Source of the DNA: an uncultured Opitutia bacterium
Lineage (GTDB): Bacteria > Verrucomicrobiota > Verrucomicrobiia > Opitutales > Opitutaceae
Direction of reading: 5' to 3'
DNA length: 64,000 nucleotides
Assembly (NCBI GenBank): GCA_903881475.1
Contig: CAIRTK010000010.1
Coordinates: 1 to 64,000, forward strand
Shown: positions 17,129 through 25,160 of the stretch, in pieces
Layout of the letters: the number at the start of each line of letters is the position of its first letter
Numbering within the stretch: position 1 is the first letter of the stretch
Program-made: the position numbers and the translations under genes
Notes under the pieces: model-generated
What the model was told of the DNA's origin: nothing
The model's input: the letters and a program-made list of their open reading frames with translations, nothing else
Databases searched by the model: none

Positions 17129-18670
17129 GTGTCCCGGTTAACCTTAATTCTCTGCCTGCTGCTGGGCGTTGCAGTGCATGCCGCCGACGACCTGCCATCG
17201 CTGCCGGTCAAATCCGTCGAGGTCCCGGTGCCAGCGGCGACAGGGGCGACCAGCGCCTCACTTGTCACCGCCCCCGACGGTACCGTCTGGCTCTCCTGGA
17301 TCGAACCGACGGCCGACGGCGCCACGGCCCTGCGGTGCGCCACCTTGGACTCGGCGACGCCCATCTGGAATGAGCCGCGCACGCTTGCGCAGGGCCGGAA
17401 CTGGCTCGTCAGCGAGGCCGACCCGCCTTCGCTCACCATCGAACCCGACAGCCGGCTGACCGCCGTGTGGCTCGTCAAAGTTCCCGCCGCTCCACCTGCC
17501 GTGACGGACAATCCGCCTCATCATTTCAGCGCTGGTTCCACTGCGCTTATCAGCCAATCGACTGATCGCGGGAAGACCTGGAGCGTGCCGGTCCGGCTGA
17601 CGCACGAGAGCACAGCAGTGGAATTTGTTTCGCTGCAGGCGCTGGACAACGGCCGCGTGCTGGCCGCGTGGCTCGACGGCCGCGGGAAGCATGACGATCA
17701 TGGCATCCAGCAGCTTTTCGCCCGCGTGATCGGCGGCGCCGGGCCCGACCAGCTCGTCGATGACTCCGTGTGCGATTGCTGCCGGACGACGCTGGCACGC
17801 TTTGCCGACGGCAGTGCCCTCCTCGCCTACCGCGGCCGCACGACCGGCGAGGTGCGGGACATCCATGTCGCCCGGTTCCAAGATAACCAGTGGAGCGCGG
17901 GCCGAGTACTCAGTTCCGACGAATGGCGTATCGCCGGTTGTCCGGTCAATGGCCCGCAACTGGCGACCCACGGCGGTCGCGCCGCGGCCGTGTGGTTCAC
18001 CGCCGCCGGGAGCGAGCCCCGCGTGATGGCGTCGGTCACGCCGGATGCCGGTGCGCGGTTTCTCCAGCCCCTGCGCCTCGACCACGGCCACCCGCTCGGC
18101 CGGGTGGACACCGTGATGCTGGCGGACGGCTCGGTCCTGGCGACCTGGCTGGAAGGCGCCGGCGATCAACCGGGCCTGTGGCTGGCCCGCATCACGCCCC
18201 ACTTTGAGCCCGGGCAAGCTGTGCGGCTCGTGCCGCTGAATCCGGCCCGGTCCGCCGGTTTCCCGCGGATCACCCTGGTGAAGGATTACGACGCCACACC
18301 CGCCCGGCTCGCCGTGGTCTTCACCGGCGACGATCCCGCCGCGACCCTGCGCACGCGGCTGATCACGCTGCCCGATCTCTCCACCCTCGCCGGCCGCAAG
18401 CCCTGCGTACCCTGCGACGAGGACGATGCCCAGGCGGTCCGGGGATTTCCGATGAAAGGCCGGATCGTGAGCATCGTGCAGGCGCGCGCGGCTCTTGTCG
18501 TGCAACAGGAGGAAATTCCCGGCGTGATGCGTGCCATGACCCTGGAGCTCCGGGCGGAACCCGATGTGCTGGCCGCCGCCGCTCCGGGCCGCGCCCTGCT
18601 CGCCCGCATCGAGCGCCGCGGAAAGACCTGGTGGATCTTCGGCGTGCGCTGGCTCGAGAAAAACCCGTAG
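17129..18670 (+). CDS. Secreted sialidase-like beta-propeller fused to a CusF-like copper-binding domain
   Basis: 513 residues from the GTG at 17129, which opens the signal peptide VSRLTLILCLLLGVAVHAAD. Residues about 30-420 form a beta-propeller with repeated DGTVWLSW / DGSVLATWLEG strands and one clear Asp-box (STDRGKTW). A DSVCDCCRTT motif lies near residue 212. The last 80 residues (KGRIVSIVQARAALVVQQEEIPGVMRAMTLEL...) match the CusF/PF11604-type copper-binding fold in pattern: IPG-M-AMT with the Met of the Cu(I) site, then PGRALLARI. The fusion suggests a periplasmic copper-related role rather than sugar cleavage; no sialidase catalytic set is evident. Neighbours are CobW and a His-rich protein plus TonB receptor. 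Confidence 0.75.
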   Translation: MSRLTLILCLLLGVAVHAADDLPSLPVKSVEVPVPAATGATSASLVTAPDGTVWLSWIEPTADGATALRCATLDSATPIWNEPRTLAQGRNWLVSEADPPSLTIEPDSRLTAVWLVKVPAAPPAVTDNPPHHFSAGSTALISQSTDRGKTWSVPVRLTHESTAVEFVSLQALDNGRVLAAWLDGRGKHDDHGIQQLFARVIGGAGPDQLVDDSVCDCCRTTLARFADGSALLAYRGRTTGEVRDIHVARFQDNQWSAGRVLSSDEWRIAGCPVNGPQLATHGGRAAAVWFTAAGSEPRVMASVTPDAGARFLQPLRLDHGHPLGRVDTVMLADGSVLATWLEGAGDQPGLWLARITPHFEPGQAVRLVPLNPARSAGFPRITLVKDYDATPARLAVVFTGDDPAATLRTRLITLPDLSTLAGRKPCVPCDEDDAQAVRGFPMKGRIVSIVQARAALVVQQEEIPGVMRAMTLELRAEPDVLAAAAPGRALLARIERRGKTWWIFGVRWLEKNP

Positions 18671-18748
18671 CAGCCGCCGTAAGGAGGCTGGGGCCGTTTT
18701 TCATCGCCAAGACCGTGAAGCGCGCCGAGGCCAATGCCTCCGGATTTT

Positions 18749-18920
18749 TTGGCCACGGATTTCACGGATGACACGGATGGGAGTTCAAACCATCGATCCT
18801 TCTCACAGGAGGAAACAGAGGAACCTAATTCTCCTTTCCCCGTTCTCTCCGTTTCCTCCTGTAAAACTGTCAGGGTTTGTGGATTGGATTTCCTATCCGT
18901 GGCATCCGTGAAATCCGTGG
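18749..18920. repeat. Nested inverted repeats (CCACGGATTTCACGGAT outside, ACAGGAGG inside)
   Basis: The outer arms 18753-18778 and 18895-18920 are complementary over 26 bases with one mismatch. Inside them, ACAGGAGGAAACAGAGG near 18805-18821 faces CTCCGTTTCCTCCTGT ending near 18862. This two-layer structure fills the gap 18671-18985, which otherwise shows no gene. The same two motifs recur, in the opposite nesting order, at 28264-28484. Confidence 0.85.
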
Positions 18921-18985
18921 TTCCAATGGATCATTTTGCCCCCGCCTCTTGACGCGTTCGGTATAGTCGCGACATTCCAGCCCGC

Positions 18986-19312
18986 ATGGCCGTCCTCCGC
19001 CGCTTCCCGTTGCTTGCCGAAACTCCCCGCCGCCTGCTCGCGGCCGGCGGCATTGCACTCGTGCTGCTGCTGTCGGTGCTGTCGGTCAGCCCGGAGCTGC
19101 ACCACCTGTTGCACGGCGACCACGATGACGGTCACGAGGATGGCTGTGCGGTGGTGCTGTTTGCCCACGGCGTGTCCACGACCATGGACACCGCCATCCT
19201 CGCCTCCACGCCCGCGGAATGGCGCGAGCTGGGCCGCTTGCCCGCGGCCGAAATTCTCCTGACGTCGTCCCGCTACCTGCATCCGCCGGAGCGGGGGCCG
19301 CCGGTGAGCTGA
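18986..19312 (+). CDS. Small histidine-rich membrane or secreted protein upstream of TonB receptor
   Basis: 108 residues. A single hydrophobic segment (residues about 18-37, LAAGGIALVLLLSVLSVSP) is followed at once by ELHHLLHGDHDDGHEDGC, a dense His/Asp metal-ligand patch, then a short C-terminal tail. No named family is recognised, although the layout recalls DUF2946-type small proteins found next to metal-related TonB receptors. It precedes the TonB receptor by 94 bases on the same strand. By analogy with the Cys-rich protein at 277, it may buffer or sense periplasmic metal. Confidence 0.65.
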   Translation: MAVLRRFPLLAETPRRLLAAGGIALVLLLSVLSVSPELHHLLHGDHDDGHEDGCAVVLFAHGVSTTMDTAILASTPAEWRELGRLPAAEILLTSSRYLHPPERGPPVS

Positions 19313-19406
19313 GTCCTCCGTTCCTGCAGCGCTGCGCCCGCATCCGGGCCGCGCTTTGCCGCACCCGGCCCGGGCGCGGCTCCACGTCCGTCAACTCAGG
19401 CTCGCC

Positions 19407-21581
19407 ATGTCTTTTCCCCGCACCCTTCCATTCTTATTTCTCGCCTCAGCCGTCTGGCTCCACGCCCAGACGGCTCCGGCGCCGGAGAGCCCGCCACCGC
19501 CAGTGGACAAGGCTCCGGTCGAACTCGATAAATTCATCGTGACCGGCCAGCTCGACCTAGCCCGCGACAACATCGCGCCGACCCTCGGCGCCACCTCCTT
19601 CCTCATCGGCCAGCAGCAGATCCAAGACCTGCCGCAGGGCGCGGACGCCCCGTTCAGCCAGGTCCTGCTGCGCGCCCCGGGCGTGGCCGGGGATTCCGCC
19701 GCCAACGGCGACCTGCATCTCCGCGGCGAGCACGCCAACCTCCAGTACCGCATCAACGACGTGCTGCTGCCGGAGGGCATCTCGGGCTTCGGCCTGGAAC
19801 TGGACCCGCGCTTCGTGAACAGCCTGCAGCTCATCACGGGCTCGCTGCCGGCCCAGTACGGCTTTCGCACGGCGGGCATCGTCGACATCCAGACGAAGAG
19901 CGGATCGTTCGACCAGGGCGGCGGCTTTTCCGTCTATGGCGGCAGCTTCGACACGTTCCGCCCGAGCTTCGAGGCCGGCGGCTCCGTCGGGAACGCCAGC
20001 ACCTTCCTCGACGGCAGCTACGAGCACAACGCGCTCGGCATCGAGAACCCTACGCCCAGCGCCCGGGCCCTCCATGACGCCACGGACCAGAGCCGGCTAT
20101 TCTCCTACACGTCCTTCATCCTGGACGACAAAAGCCGGCTCAACGTCATGGCGAGCATCTCGGACAGCACATTCCAGGTGCCCGATTCCCCGGGCCTGCC
20201 GGCCGGCACTTCGCCCAACGGCCAACCCTGGCTGCCCGGCACCTTCGATTCGGCCAAGCTGGACGAAAACCAGCGCGAGCAGAATTACTATGGCGTCGTC
20301 ACGTATCAGAAATCCGCCGGCCCGCTCGATTACCAGCTCTCGGTCTTCGGCCGCGAGAGCAGCGTGCATTTCACCCCCGACCCGGTTGGCGACCTGTTCT
20401 TCAACGGCGTGGCCAGCGACGTGAACCGCCGGCTCCAGTCCGCCGGCCTCCAGGGCGACGGGAGCTACGCACTGAACGACCAGCACACCCTGCGCAGCGG
20501 CGTCATGCTGCTGGACGAGTCCGTGGACGCGACCTCGGCCACGACCGTATTTCCCGTGGACGCCGCCGGCAACCCCACCGGCCCGGCGTTCACCCTCGGG
20601 GACAAGAGCACGCTCCACGGCCTGTTTGCGGGCGTCTACCTGCAGGACGAATGGAAGCTCGGCTCGCGTCTCACGGTCAACTACGGGGCCCGTTTCGATG
20701 TGTTCAACGCGTCCTTCGATCATGAGGACCAGCTCAGTCCGCGCATCAATTTCGTCTTCAAGCTGGCCGACACGACCACACTGCATGCCGGTTATGCGCG
20801 CTACTTCACGCCCCCGCCGGTGGAAGACGTGCCCGGCAGCGCGGTCGCGCGCTTCAACGGCACATCGAACGCATCGGCCACGGACCTCGACGATCCGGTC
20901 AAAGCCGAGCGTTCCGATTATTTCGACGTCGGGGTGACCCAGAAATTCTCCTCCCGCTTCCAAATGGGCCTGGACACCTATTACAAGCGCGCCACCAACC
21001 AGCTCGACGACGGCCTGTTCGGACAGACGCTCATCCTCTCGGCCTTCAACTACGCCGAAGGCCGGGTCTATGGCGCGGAGCTGACCGCCTCCTACACGGA
21101 CGGCGAGTTCTCGGCCTACGCCAACCTCGCCCACTCGGTGGCGCAGGGCCGCGACTGGACCTCGTCGCAGTTTCTCTTCGACCCGGCCGACCTGGCCTAT
21201 GTTAAAAACCACTGGATCTTCCTCGACCACGATCAGGCCCTGACCGGCTCAGTGGGGGCTTCCTATCATTGGGTGGAAGCCCACGGCGGCACCCGCCTCT
21301 ACGCGGACCTGCTTTACGGCAGCGGCCTGCGGAACGATGCGACGGCCGCCGACGGCTCGAACATCCCCAACGGCGGAACCGTGCCGGCCTACGCGACCCT
21401 CAACCTCGGAATGGAGCAGACCTTCAAGATCCGCCGCAACCACGAGTGGAAGGTGCGGTTCGATATCGTGAACCTGACGGACAAATCCTACGAACTGCAC
21501 GACGGCTCCGGCGTCGGCGTCAACGCCGCCCAGTACGGCATGCGCCGCGGGTTCTTCGGCTCCGTGGATTATACGTTCTGA
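19407..21581 (+). CDS. TonB-dependent outer-membrane receptor
   Basis: 724 residues from the ATG at 19407 (MSFPRTLPFLFLASAVWLHAQ, signal peptide). A TonB-box-like ELDKFIVTG follows at about residue 50, then the plug domain (LPQGADAPFSQVLLRAPGV...GDLHLRGEHANLQYRINDVLLPEG) and a barrel ending in GFFGSVDYTF with terminal Phe. It imports a ligand through the outer membrane using the proton motive force. The small His-rich gene directly upstream and nearby copper-related genes make a metal chelate plausible; the ligand is not determinable from sequence. Confidence 0.92.
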   Translation: MSFPRTLPFLFLASAVWLHAQTAPAPESPPPPVDKAPVELDKFIVTGQLDLARDNIAPTLGATSFLIGQQQIQDLPQGADAPFSQVLLRAPGVAGDSAANGDLHLRGEHANLQYRINDVLLPEGISGFGLELDPRFVNSLQLITGSLPAQYGFRTAGIVDIQTKSGSFDQGGGFSVYGGSFDTFRPSFEAGGSVGNASTFLDGSYEHNALGIENPTPSARALHDATDQSRLFSYTSFILDDKSRLNVMASISDSTFQVPDSPGLPAGTSPNGQPWLPGTFDSAKLDENQREQNYYGVVTYQKSAGPLDYQLSVFGRESSVHFTPDPVGDLFFNGVASDVNRRLQSAGLQGDGSYALNDQHTLRSGVMLLDESVDATSATTVFPVDAAGNPTGPAFTLGDKSTLHGLFAGVYLQDEWKLGSRLTVNYGARFDVFNASFDHEDQLSPRINFVFKLADTTTLHAGYARYFTPPPVEDVPGSAVARFNGTSNASATDLDDPVKAERSDYFDVGVTQKFSSRFQMGLDTYYKRATNQLDDGLFGQTLILSAFNYAEGRVYGAELTASYTDGEFSAYANLAHSVAQGRDWTSSQFLFDPADLAYVKNHWIFLDHDQALTGSVGASYHWVEAHGGTRLYADLLYGSGLRNDATAADGSNIPNGGTVPAYATLNLGMEQTFKIRRNHEWKVRFDIVNLTDKSYELHDGSGVGVNAAQYGMRRGFFGSVDYTF

Positions 21582-21664
21582 GGTTTGGGATTAAGCGCAA
21601 AGGCGCGAAGGGGCGAAGGTCGATCGAAGGAGAGATCCGATCAACGCCGCTTGAAGTTTGGACT

Positions 21665-21737
21665 GTCATTGCGAGGAGCGCAGCCACGAAGCAATCCAGC
21701 TGGATCTCGCGGCGCGCTTCGCGCTCCTCGCGATGAC
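21665..21737. repeat. Inverted repeat, GTCATTGCGAGGAGCG type
   Basis: GTCATTGCGAGGAGCG at 21665-21680 faces CGCTCCTCGCGATGAC at 21722-21737 (one mismatch in 16), with CACGAAGCAATCCAG between. I recognise this wording as a repeat type seen in many unrelated bacteria. It occupies the gap behind the TonB receptor gene. No T-run follows it. Confidence 0.8.
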
Positions 21738-21778
21738 AAAAGCCCGCGGTTAATCCCCATGAGCCAAGCCTTAATCGC

Positions 21779-22105
21779 TCAGGCCTTCTTCTTTCCCGAG
21801 ATAACAATTTTCGCCGCGGCATCGAGCGCATCGCGCACAATACCGACTCGCGCCGCAGCGAGAAGGATGGTCGTCGAGCCCTTCTTGCCCCAGGCACCAG
21901 CAGCCGGCCCGAACACGCTTGGCGCCCGCTTCATAAAGGCTCGCAGCAACTCCGGCGTGAGCTTAACCATTCCATGGCGGTCATCGGGATAACCCAGCGT
22001 CGCAAACACCCTGCCATCGACGCGAAAGTCAGGATGATTCATATGCGACGACTCAAGCGCACCGGAAACTTTCAGCGCCAAACTACGAAATTCATATGCG
22101 GTCAT
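21779..22105 (-). CDS. MmcQ/YjbR family protein
   Basis: 108 residues, the typical size. It starts MTAYEFRSLALKVSGALESSHMNHPDFRVDGRVFATLGY, the N-terminal helix and the conserved HPDFRV-GR-FATL strand pair of the YjbR (PF04237) double-wing fold, and ends with WGKKGSTTILLAAARVGIVRDALDAA. Members are thought to bind DNA or act as small accessory proteins; the role is unclear. Local base composition is less GC-rich than the housekeeping genes nearby, which suggests acquisition. Confidence 0.85.
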   Translation of the reverse strand: MTAYEFRSLALKVSGALESSHMNHPDFRVDGRVFATLGYPDDRHGMVKLTPELLRAFMKRAPSVFGPAAGAWGKKGSTTILLAAARVGIVRDALDAAAKIVISGKKKA

Positions 22106-22161
22106 AAAGAGGCTCTATCCTTGTCTGCCGTTAAAAATGAATCGCACGCGGAGGGCGTTGG

Positions 22162-22557
22162 CTATGACGGTCGGTTCGGCCTTTCTATTTTGTGAGTGGC
22201 GCTCTCCGCCCAGATCTTAAAGGCAGCGCCAGAATGAAATATAGCCGACAGGTGCTCATCTGTCCCGCGATATCCTTGAAGGACGGCATCGAAATTCTCG
22301 GTAAATTCAGTTGGGGCAAAAGTGATGCTCGCTATGCACTTATCCTCCGAGAACGACATATCATCATCACGTTTACGGATAGTGAAATTACTAACACCTG
22401 TGAAGCATAAGGTAATACCCGTGGGCAGATCCTTCGACACCCAACTTCCAACGCCTCGTCTCCAACTAAGCCAAGCCTCTTTGTCTGAAGGACGATATTC
22501 GTAGCGGACAAAATCGTAATTATTATGGAGGTCGTATTCGGAGCCGTCTGCGACCAA
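22162..22557 (-). CDS. Hypothetical protein, start uncertain
   Basis: 131 residues when read from the TTG at 22557. The frame stays open upstream for about 23 more codons (after a TGA near 22625) without any ATG, so either a rare start is used or the 5' end is lost. The sequence is acidic/aromatic (YDLHNNYDFVRYEYRPSDKEAWLSWRR...) with normal amino-acid variety, so it looks translated. No family is recognised. It is noticeably more AT-rich than its neighbours, like the adjacent YjbR gene, and may belong to the same acquired segment. A toxin-immunity type role is possible but unsupported. Confidence 0.5.
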   Translation of the reverse strand: MVADGSEYDLHNNYDFVRYEYRPSDKEAWLSWRRGVGSWVSKDLPTGITLCFTGVSNFTIRKRDDDMSFSEDKCIASITFAPTEFTENFDAVLQGYRGTDEHLSAIFHSGAAFKIWAESATHKIERPNRPS

Positions 22558-22765
22558 GTAAATCTCCTTACTGATTTGGAATGTAGTACGCAGACCGCAT
22601 CGGCCGACTAGTATTATTCACCTCAACTGAGTTGAGCTTTGCATGATTGGGGTCAGCAGAAGGTGCTGAACGTCAATTAACTGGGACTCAACACCCGAGT
22701 TTCCCGGCAGGGATTCATGCAGGGCGCAAATTCCAGCCTCCTTACGTCGCCTGCTAAGGGACTCC

Positions 22766-23737
22766 TCACTCCCCCGGCCCGAAGATGGCTTTCGCGTAAT
22801 TCTCCACACTGAAGGGCTGAAGGTCCTCGGCCTGCTCGCCGAGGCCGAGGAAGTAGATCGGGATCTTCAGCTGGCGGTAAATCCCCACCAGCGCCCCACC
22901 GCGGCTGGTGCCGTCGAGCTTCGTCACCACGAGCCCCGTCAGGCCGAAGCTTTGGTGAAACACCTTCGCCTGCTCGATCGAATTGCTGCCGAGCGAACCG
23001 TCGACCACCAGCCAGCGGTGCTGTGGCGCCGCCGGGTCGTGCTTCTGCAGCACGCGGCGGATTTTTGCGAGTTCCTCCATGAGATTTGATTTCGTGTGCA
23101 GCCGGCCCGCCGTGTCGACGATCAGGTAGTCGCGTCCGCGGGCCTTGGCCGCCTGCCAGGCGTCGAACGCCACCGCCGCCGAATCCGCGCCGGTGTGGCT
23201 GGCGATGATCTCGAGGTCGAGCCGCGTTGCCCAGGTCTTCAGCTGCTCGACCGCCGCCGCGCGGAAGGTGTCGCAGGCCGCGAGGGTGACCGAGTGCCCC
23301 TCCTGCTTGAGCTTCCATGCCAGCTTCGCCGAGGTCGTGGTCTTGCCCGAGCCGTTGACGCCGATCATGGCGATGACGATCGGATTCTTTGTGGGCGGGG
23401 TGCCCTCACCCCGCGGATTGTCGGTTGAGGGCACCCGACCCACATCGGTCTCCAGCCGACCCTCCGCCCCCGCGAGCACGCGCTGCAGCACGGCCGCGCC
23501 GATCTCGGCGGCCTGGCGGCCCTGCAGTTCCTTGTCCGCGCTGTAGGCCTTCCGGATCTCGGCCAGGATCTCCGCGGTGGTCTCAACCCCAAAGTCAGCC
23601 GTGTAGAGCGCTTCCTCGAGCTCACCAAGCGAAGCCGCGTCAATCCGCCGCCCGCCAAACAGCCCCGAGGTCTTGGCCGCAATGGCGGAAACCGTCTTGG
23701 CGAAGCCGTCTTTGAATTTTTTGAATAAACCAAACAT
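22766..23737 (-). CDS. ftsY: Signal recognition particle receptor FtsY
   Basis: 323 residues. The N domain is helical (MFGLFKKFKDGFAKTVSA...LEEALYTADFGVETTAEIL); the G domain has G1 GVNGSGKTTTSAKLA, the insertion-box CDTFRAAAVEQL, G3 DTAGRLHTKSNLM, G4 TKLDGTSRGG, and ends GLGEQAEDLQPFSVENYAKAIFG. It lacks the long acidic A domain of E. coli FtsY, as in many bacteria. It docks SRP-ribosome complexes at the membrane. Residues about 99-116 (GRVPSTDNPRGEGTPPT) lie in the N-G linker and are encoded by a palindromic repeat, an odd feature in an essential gene. The GxxExxY cassette begins at its 5' side. Confidence 0.96.
   Translation of the reverse strand: MFGLFKKFKDGFAKTVSAIAAKTSGLFGGRRIDAASLGELEEALYTADFGVETTAEILAEIRKAYSADKELQGRQAAEIGAAVLQRVLAGAEGRLETDVGRVPSTDNPRGEGTPPTKNPIVIAMIGVNGSGKTTTSAKLAWKLKQEGHSVTLAACDTFRAAAVEQLKTWATRLDLEIIASHTGADSAAVAFDAWQAAKARGRDYLIVDTAGRLHTKSNLMEELAKIRRVLQKHDPAAPQHRWLVVDGSLGSNSIEQAKVFHQSFGLTGLVVTKLDGTSRGGALVGIYRQLKIPIYFLGLGEQAEDLQPFSVENYAKAIFGPGE
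23391..23443. repeat. Palindromic element inserted in frame in ftsY
   Basis: Arms 23391-23411 (GTGGGCGGGGTGCCCTCACC...) and 23423-23443 pair over 21 bases with three mismatches, loop 11 bases. It is the same family as 16146-16201. It is translated as part of the linker between the N and G domains of FtsY, where extra residues should be tolerated. Confidence 0.9.
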
Positions 23738-24172
23738 TTTATGTGGAACTCAGGAAATCAGGAATGAGGCAGGCCAGGACCAATCCGTTTGATGGTTAAT
23801 GGCATGGTGGAAAAATTGAGGATCAATCCATCCCGGATTCCTGCGGCCTTCATCTGGGATCTTCCAATGACGAAGAAGATGTCCTCCAATTCCTTAACCG
23901 CCTTCAGTTCAACCAGCAGGCATTTCTCGACCAGCAAATCGAGCCGGTGCTCGCCAACATCGACGCCGCGGTGCTGCACCCGAACCACCTTTTGCCGTTC
24001 ATATCCGATTCCCCGCGCCTCAAGTTCGACACTGAGTGCCGTCTCGTAGACCGACTCGATAAATCCCGGCCCCAGCGCCGTGTGCACGGCGATCGCGGCT
24101 TCGATCACCCGTCCACTCAGCTCCTTGTGACCCAGTTCATTCATCTCCCTGATTTCCTGAGTTCCACATAAA
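23738..24172. mobile_element. IR-flanked cassette carrying a GxxExxY gene
   Basis: The 25 bases at 23738-23762 (TTTATGTGGAACTCAGG...) are the exact inverse complement of 24148-24172. The two arms enclose almost nothing but one gene: its stop codon lies inside the left arm and its start is 3 bases from the right arm. The 435-bp unit sits between ftsY and nusB. A transcript across it would fold into a long stem with the gene in the loop. No transposase is present and no clear target duplication is visible. The layout matches the S23 cassette at 54.2 kb. Confidence 0.8.
23758..24144 (-). CDS. GxxExxY protein (PDDEXK_3, nuclease-like)
   Basis: 128 residues, full length for the family. The name-giving motif appears as GPGFIESVYETAL near residue 27, and the PD-(D/E)xK-like core as RLDLLVEKCLLVELKAV near residue 70 (Asp, then Glu-Leu-Lys). 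The family is common in Verrucomicrobiota, Planctomycetota and Bacteroidota and its function is unknown; the fold suggests nucleic-acid cleavage. Its Shine-Dalgarno-like GGAG straddles the inner edge of the right inverted-repeat arm and its TGA is in the left arm, so folding of the arms would directly affect its expression. Confidence 0.92.
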   Translation of the reverse strand: MNELGHKELSGRVIEAAIAVHTALGPGFIESVYETALSVELEARGIGYERQKVVRVQHRGVDVGEHRLDLLVEKCLLVELKAVKELEDIFFVIGRSQMKAAGIRDGLILNFSTMPLTIKRIGPGLPHS

Positions 24173-24175
24173 GCC

Positions 24176-24619
24176 CTACTCGGCCTTGCGCGCGTCGCGC
24201 CCCAATTGGTCCTTTACGCGGTCCAGGATGCCGTTGATGAAGCGCTTGGCGTCGGCATTGGAAAACTGCTTCGAGAGGTCGATCGCCTCGTTGATCGAGA
24301 CCACCGGCGGGATGTCCTTGCGGTACAGCATCTCGAACATCGCCAGCCGCATGATCGTCAGGTCGATCTTCGCGATCCGCTCGAACTCCCAGTTGTGCGC
24401 CAGCGCCTTGATGCGCGAGTCGATGTCCGCCTGGTGGCCGATCACGCCGTGGATGAGCTCCTCGCCGAACGCGTAGTGCTCGCGCGGCTGCTCCAGGTTT
24501 TCGAAGAACACCCGCAGGTCCTCCGCGAGATTCTGGGGCGCGTTCATGCTCCACGCGAACAGGTATTGCAGGGCGGCCACGCGGCCGTCACGGCGCTGGG
24601 CAAACTGGGCTTTGCTCAT
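24176..24619 (-). CDS. nusB: Transcription antitermination factor NusB
   Basis: 147 residues from MSKAQFAQRRDGRVAALQYLFAW, the typical all-helical NusB start. The conserved second half is IAKIDLTIMRLAMFEMLYRKDIPPVVSINEAIDLSKQFSNADAKRFINGILD. NusB binds boxA RNA with NusE/S10 in rRNA antitermination. Its ATG overlaps the ribH stop by four bases (ATGA), so the two are translationally coupled, a widespread ribH-nusB arrangement. The GxxExxY cassette begins three bases after its stop. Confidence 0.96.
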   Translation of the reverse strand: MSKAQFAQRRDGRVAALQYLFAWSMNAPQNLAEDLRVFFENLEQPREHYAFGEELIHGVIGHQADIDSRIKALAHNWEFERIAKIDLTIMRLAMFEMLYRKDIPPVVSINEAIDLSKQFSNADAKRFINGILDRVKDQLGRDARKAE

Positions 24620-25089
24620 GGGGAAATCCTCCGCTTCAGCGCGGCCATCGTGAGCGCCGCGGCGGCAAACTCCGCCCCACGGTCGATCTTGCCGGCACAC
24701 CGGGCCTGCGCCTGTGCCGCGGTCTCGGCCACGATCACGCCGTTGATCACCGGCACGCCCGTCTTCAGCGCCACGCGTTGCAGCGCGTCGGTCGTCGCCG
24801 TCGCAATCAGCTCGTAGTGGATCGTGTCGCCGTGGATCAGGACGCCCAGGGCAATGACCGCATCGATCTTGCGCCGCTGCGCCAGCCATTGGGCCGCGAC
24901 CGGCAGCTCGTTCGAGCCCGGCACGCGGAGGACCGTGAGCTTTTTCGCCTTCACCCCCGCCGCCTTCAGCCCGGCCAGCACGCGGGCCAGCAGGGCGTCC
25001 ACCAACTTCCCGTTGTAGCAGGCCGCCACCACCCCGAGGGTGAAGGCATGGCCCGATGGGGCCGGTGACTGGGGGGCGGCGAGACTCAT
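24616..25089 (-). CDS. ribH: 6,7-dimethyl-8-ribityllumazine synthase
   Basis: 157 residues. It has the lumazine-synthase pattern: VVAACYNGKLVDALLARVL, VLRVPGSNELPVAAQWLA (substrate pocket), VIALGVLIHGDTIHYELIATATTDALQRVAL with the catalytic His in GDTIHYE, and GVPVINGVI. It condenses the ribityl-pyrimidine with dihydroxybutanone phosphate in riboflavin synthesis; the latter substrate is made by the ribBA product next door (25.4-26.5 kb). It overlaps nusB by ATGA. Confidence 0.96.
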   Translation of the reverse strand: MSLAAPQSPAPSGHAFTLGVVAACYNGKLVDALLARVLAGLKAAGVKAKKLTVLRVPGSNELPVAAQWLAQRRKIDAVIALGVLIHGDTIHYELIATATTDALQRVALKTGVPVINGVIVAETAAQAQARCAGKIDRGAEFAAAALTMAALKRRISP

Positions 25090-25160
25090 ATGGGAAAGAA
25101 GTCGGACAGAGGAAGCGGGATGAAAACCGTCCGCAACCTAAAACGACCGGTCGGATGAAA

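Noticed and set aside
18949-18967. TTGACG and TATAGT as a promoter for the His-rich gene
   Set aside because: The two hexamers are only 7 bases apart, not 16-18, so this is not a normal sigma70 promoter.
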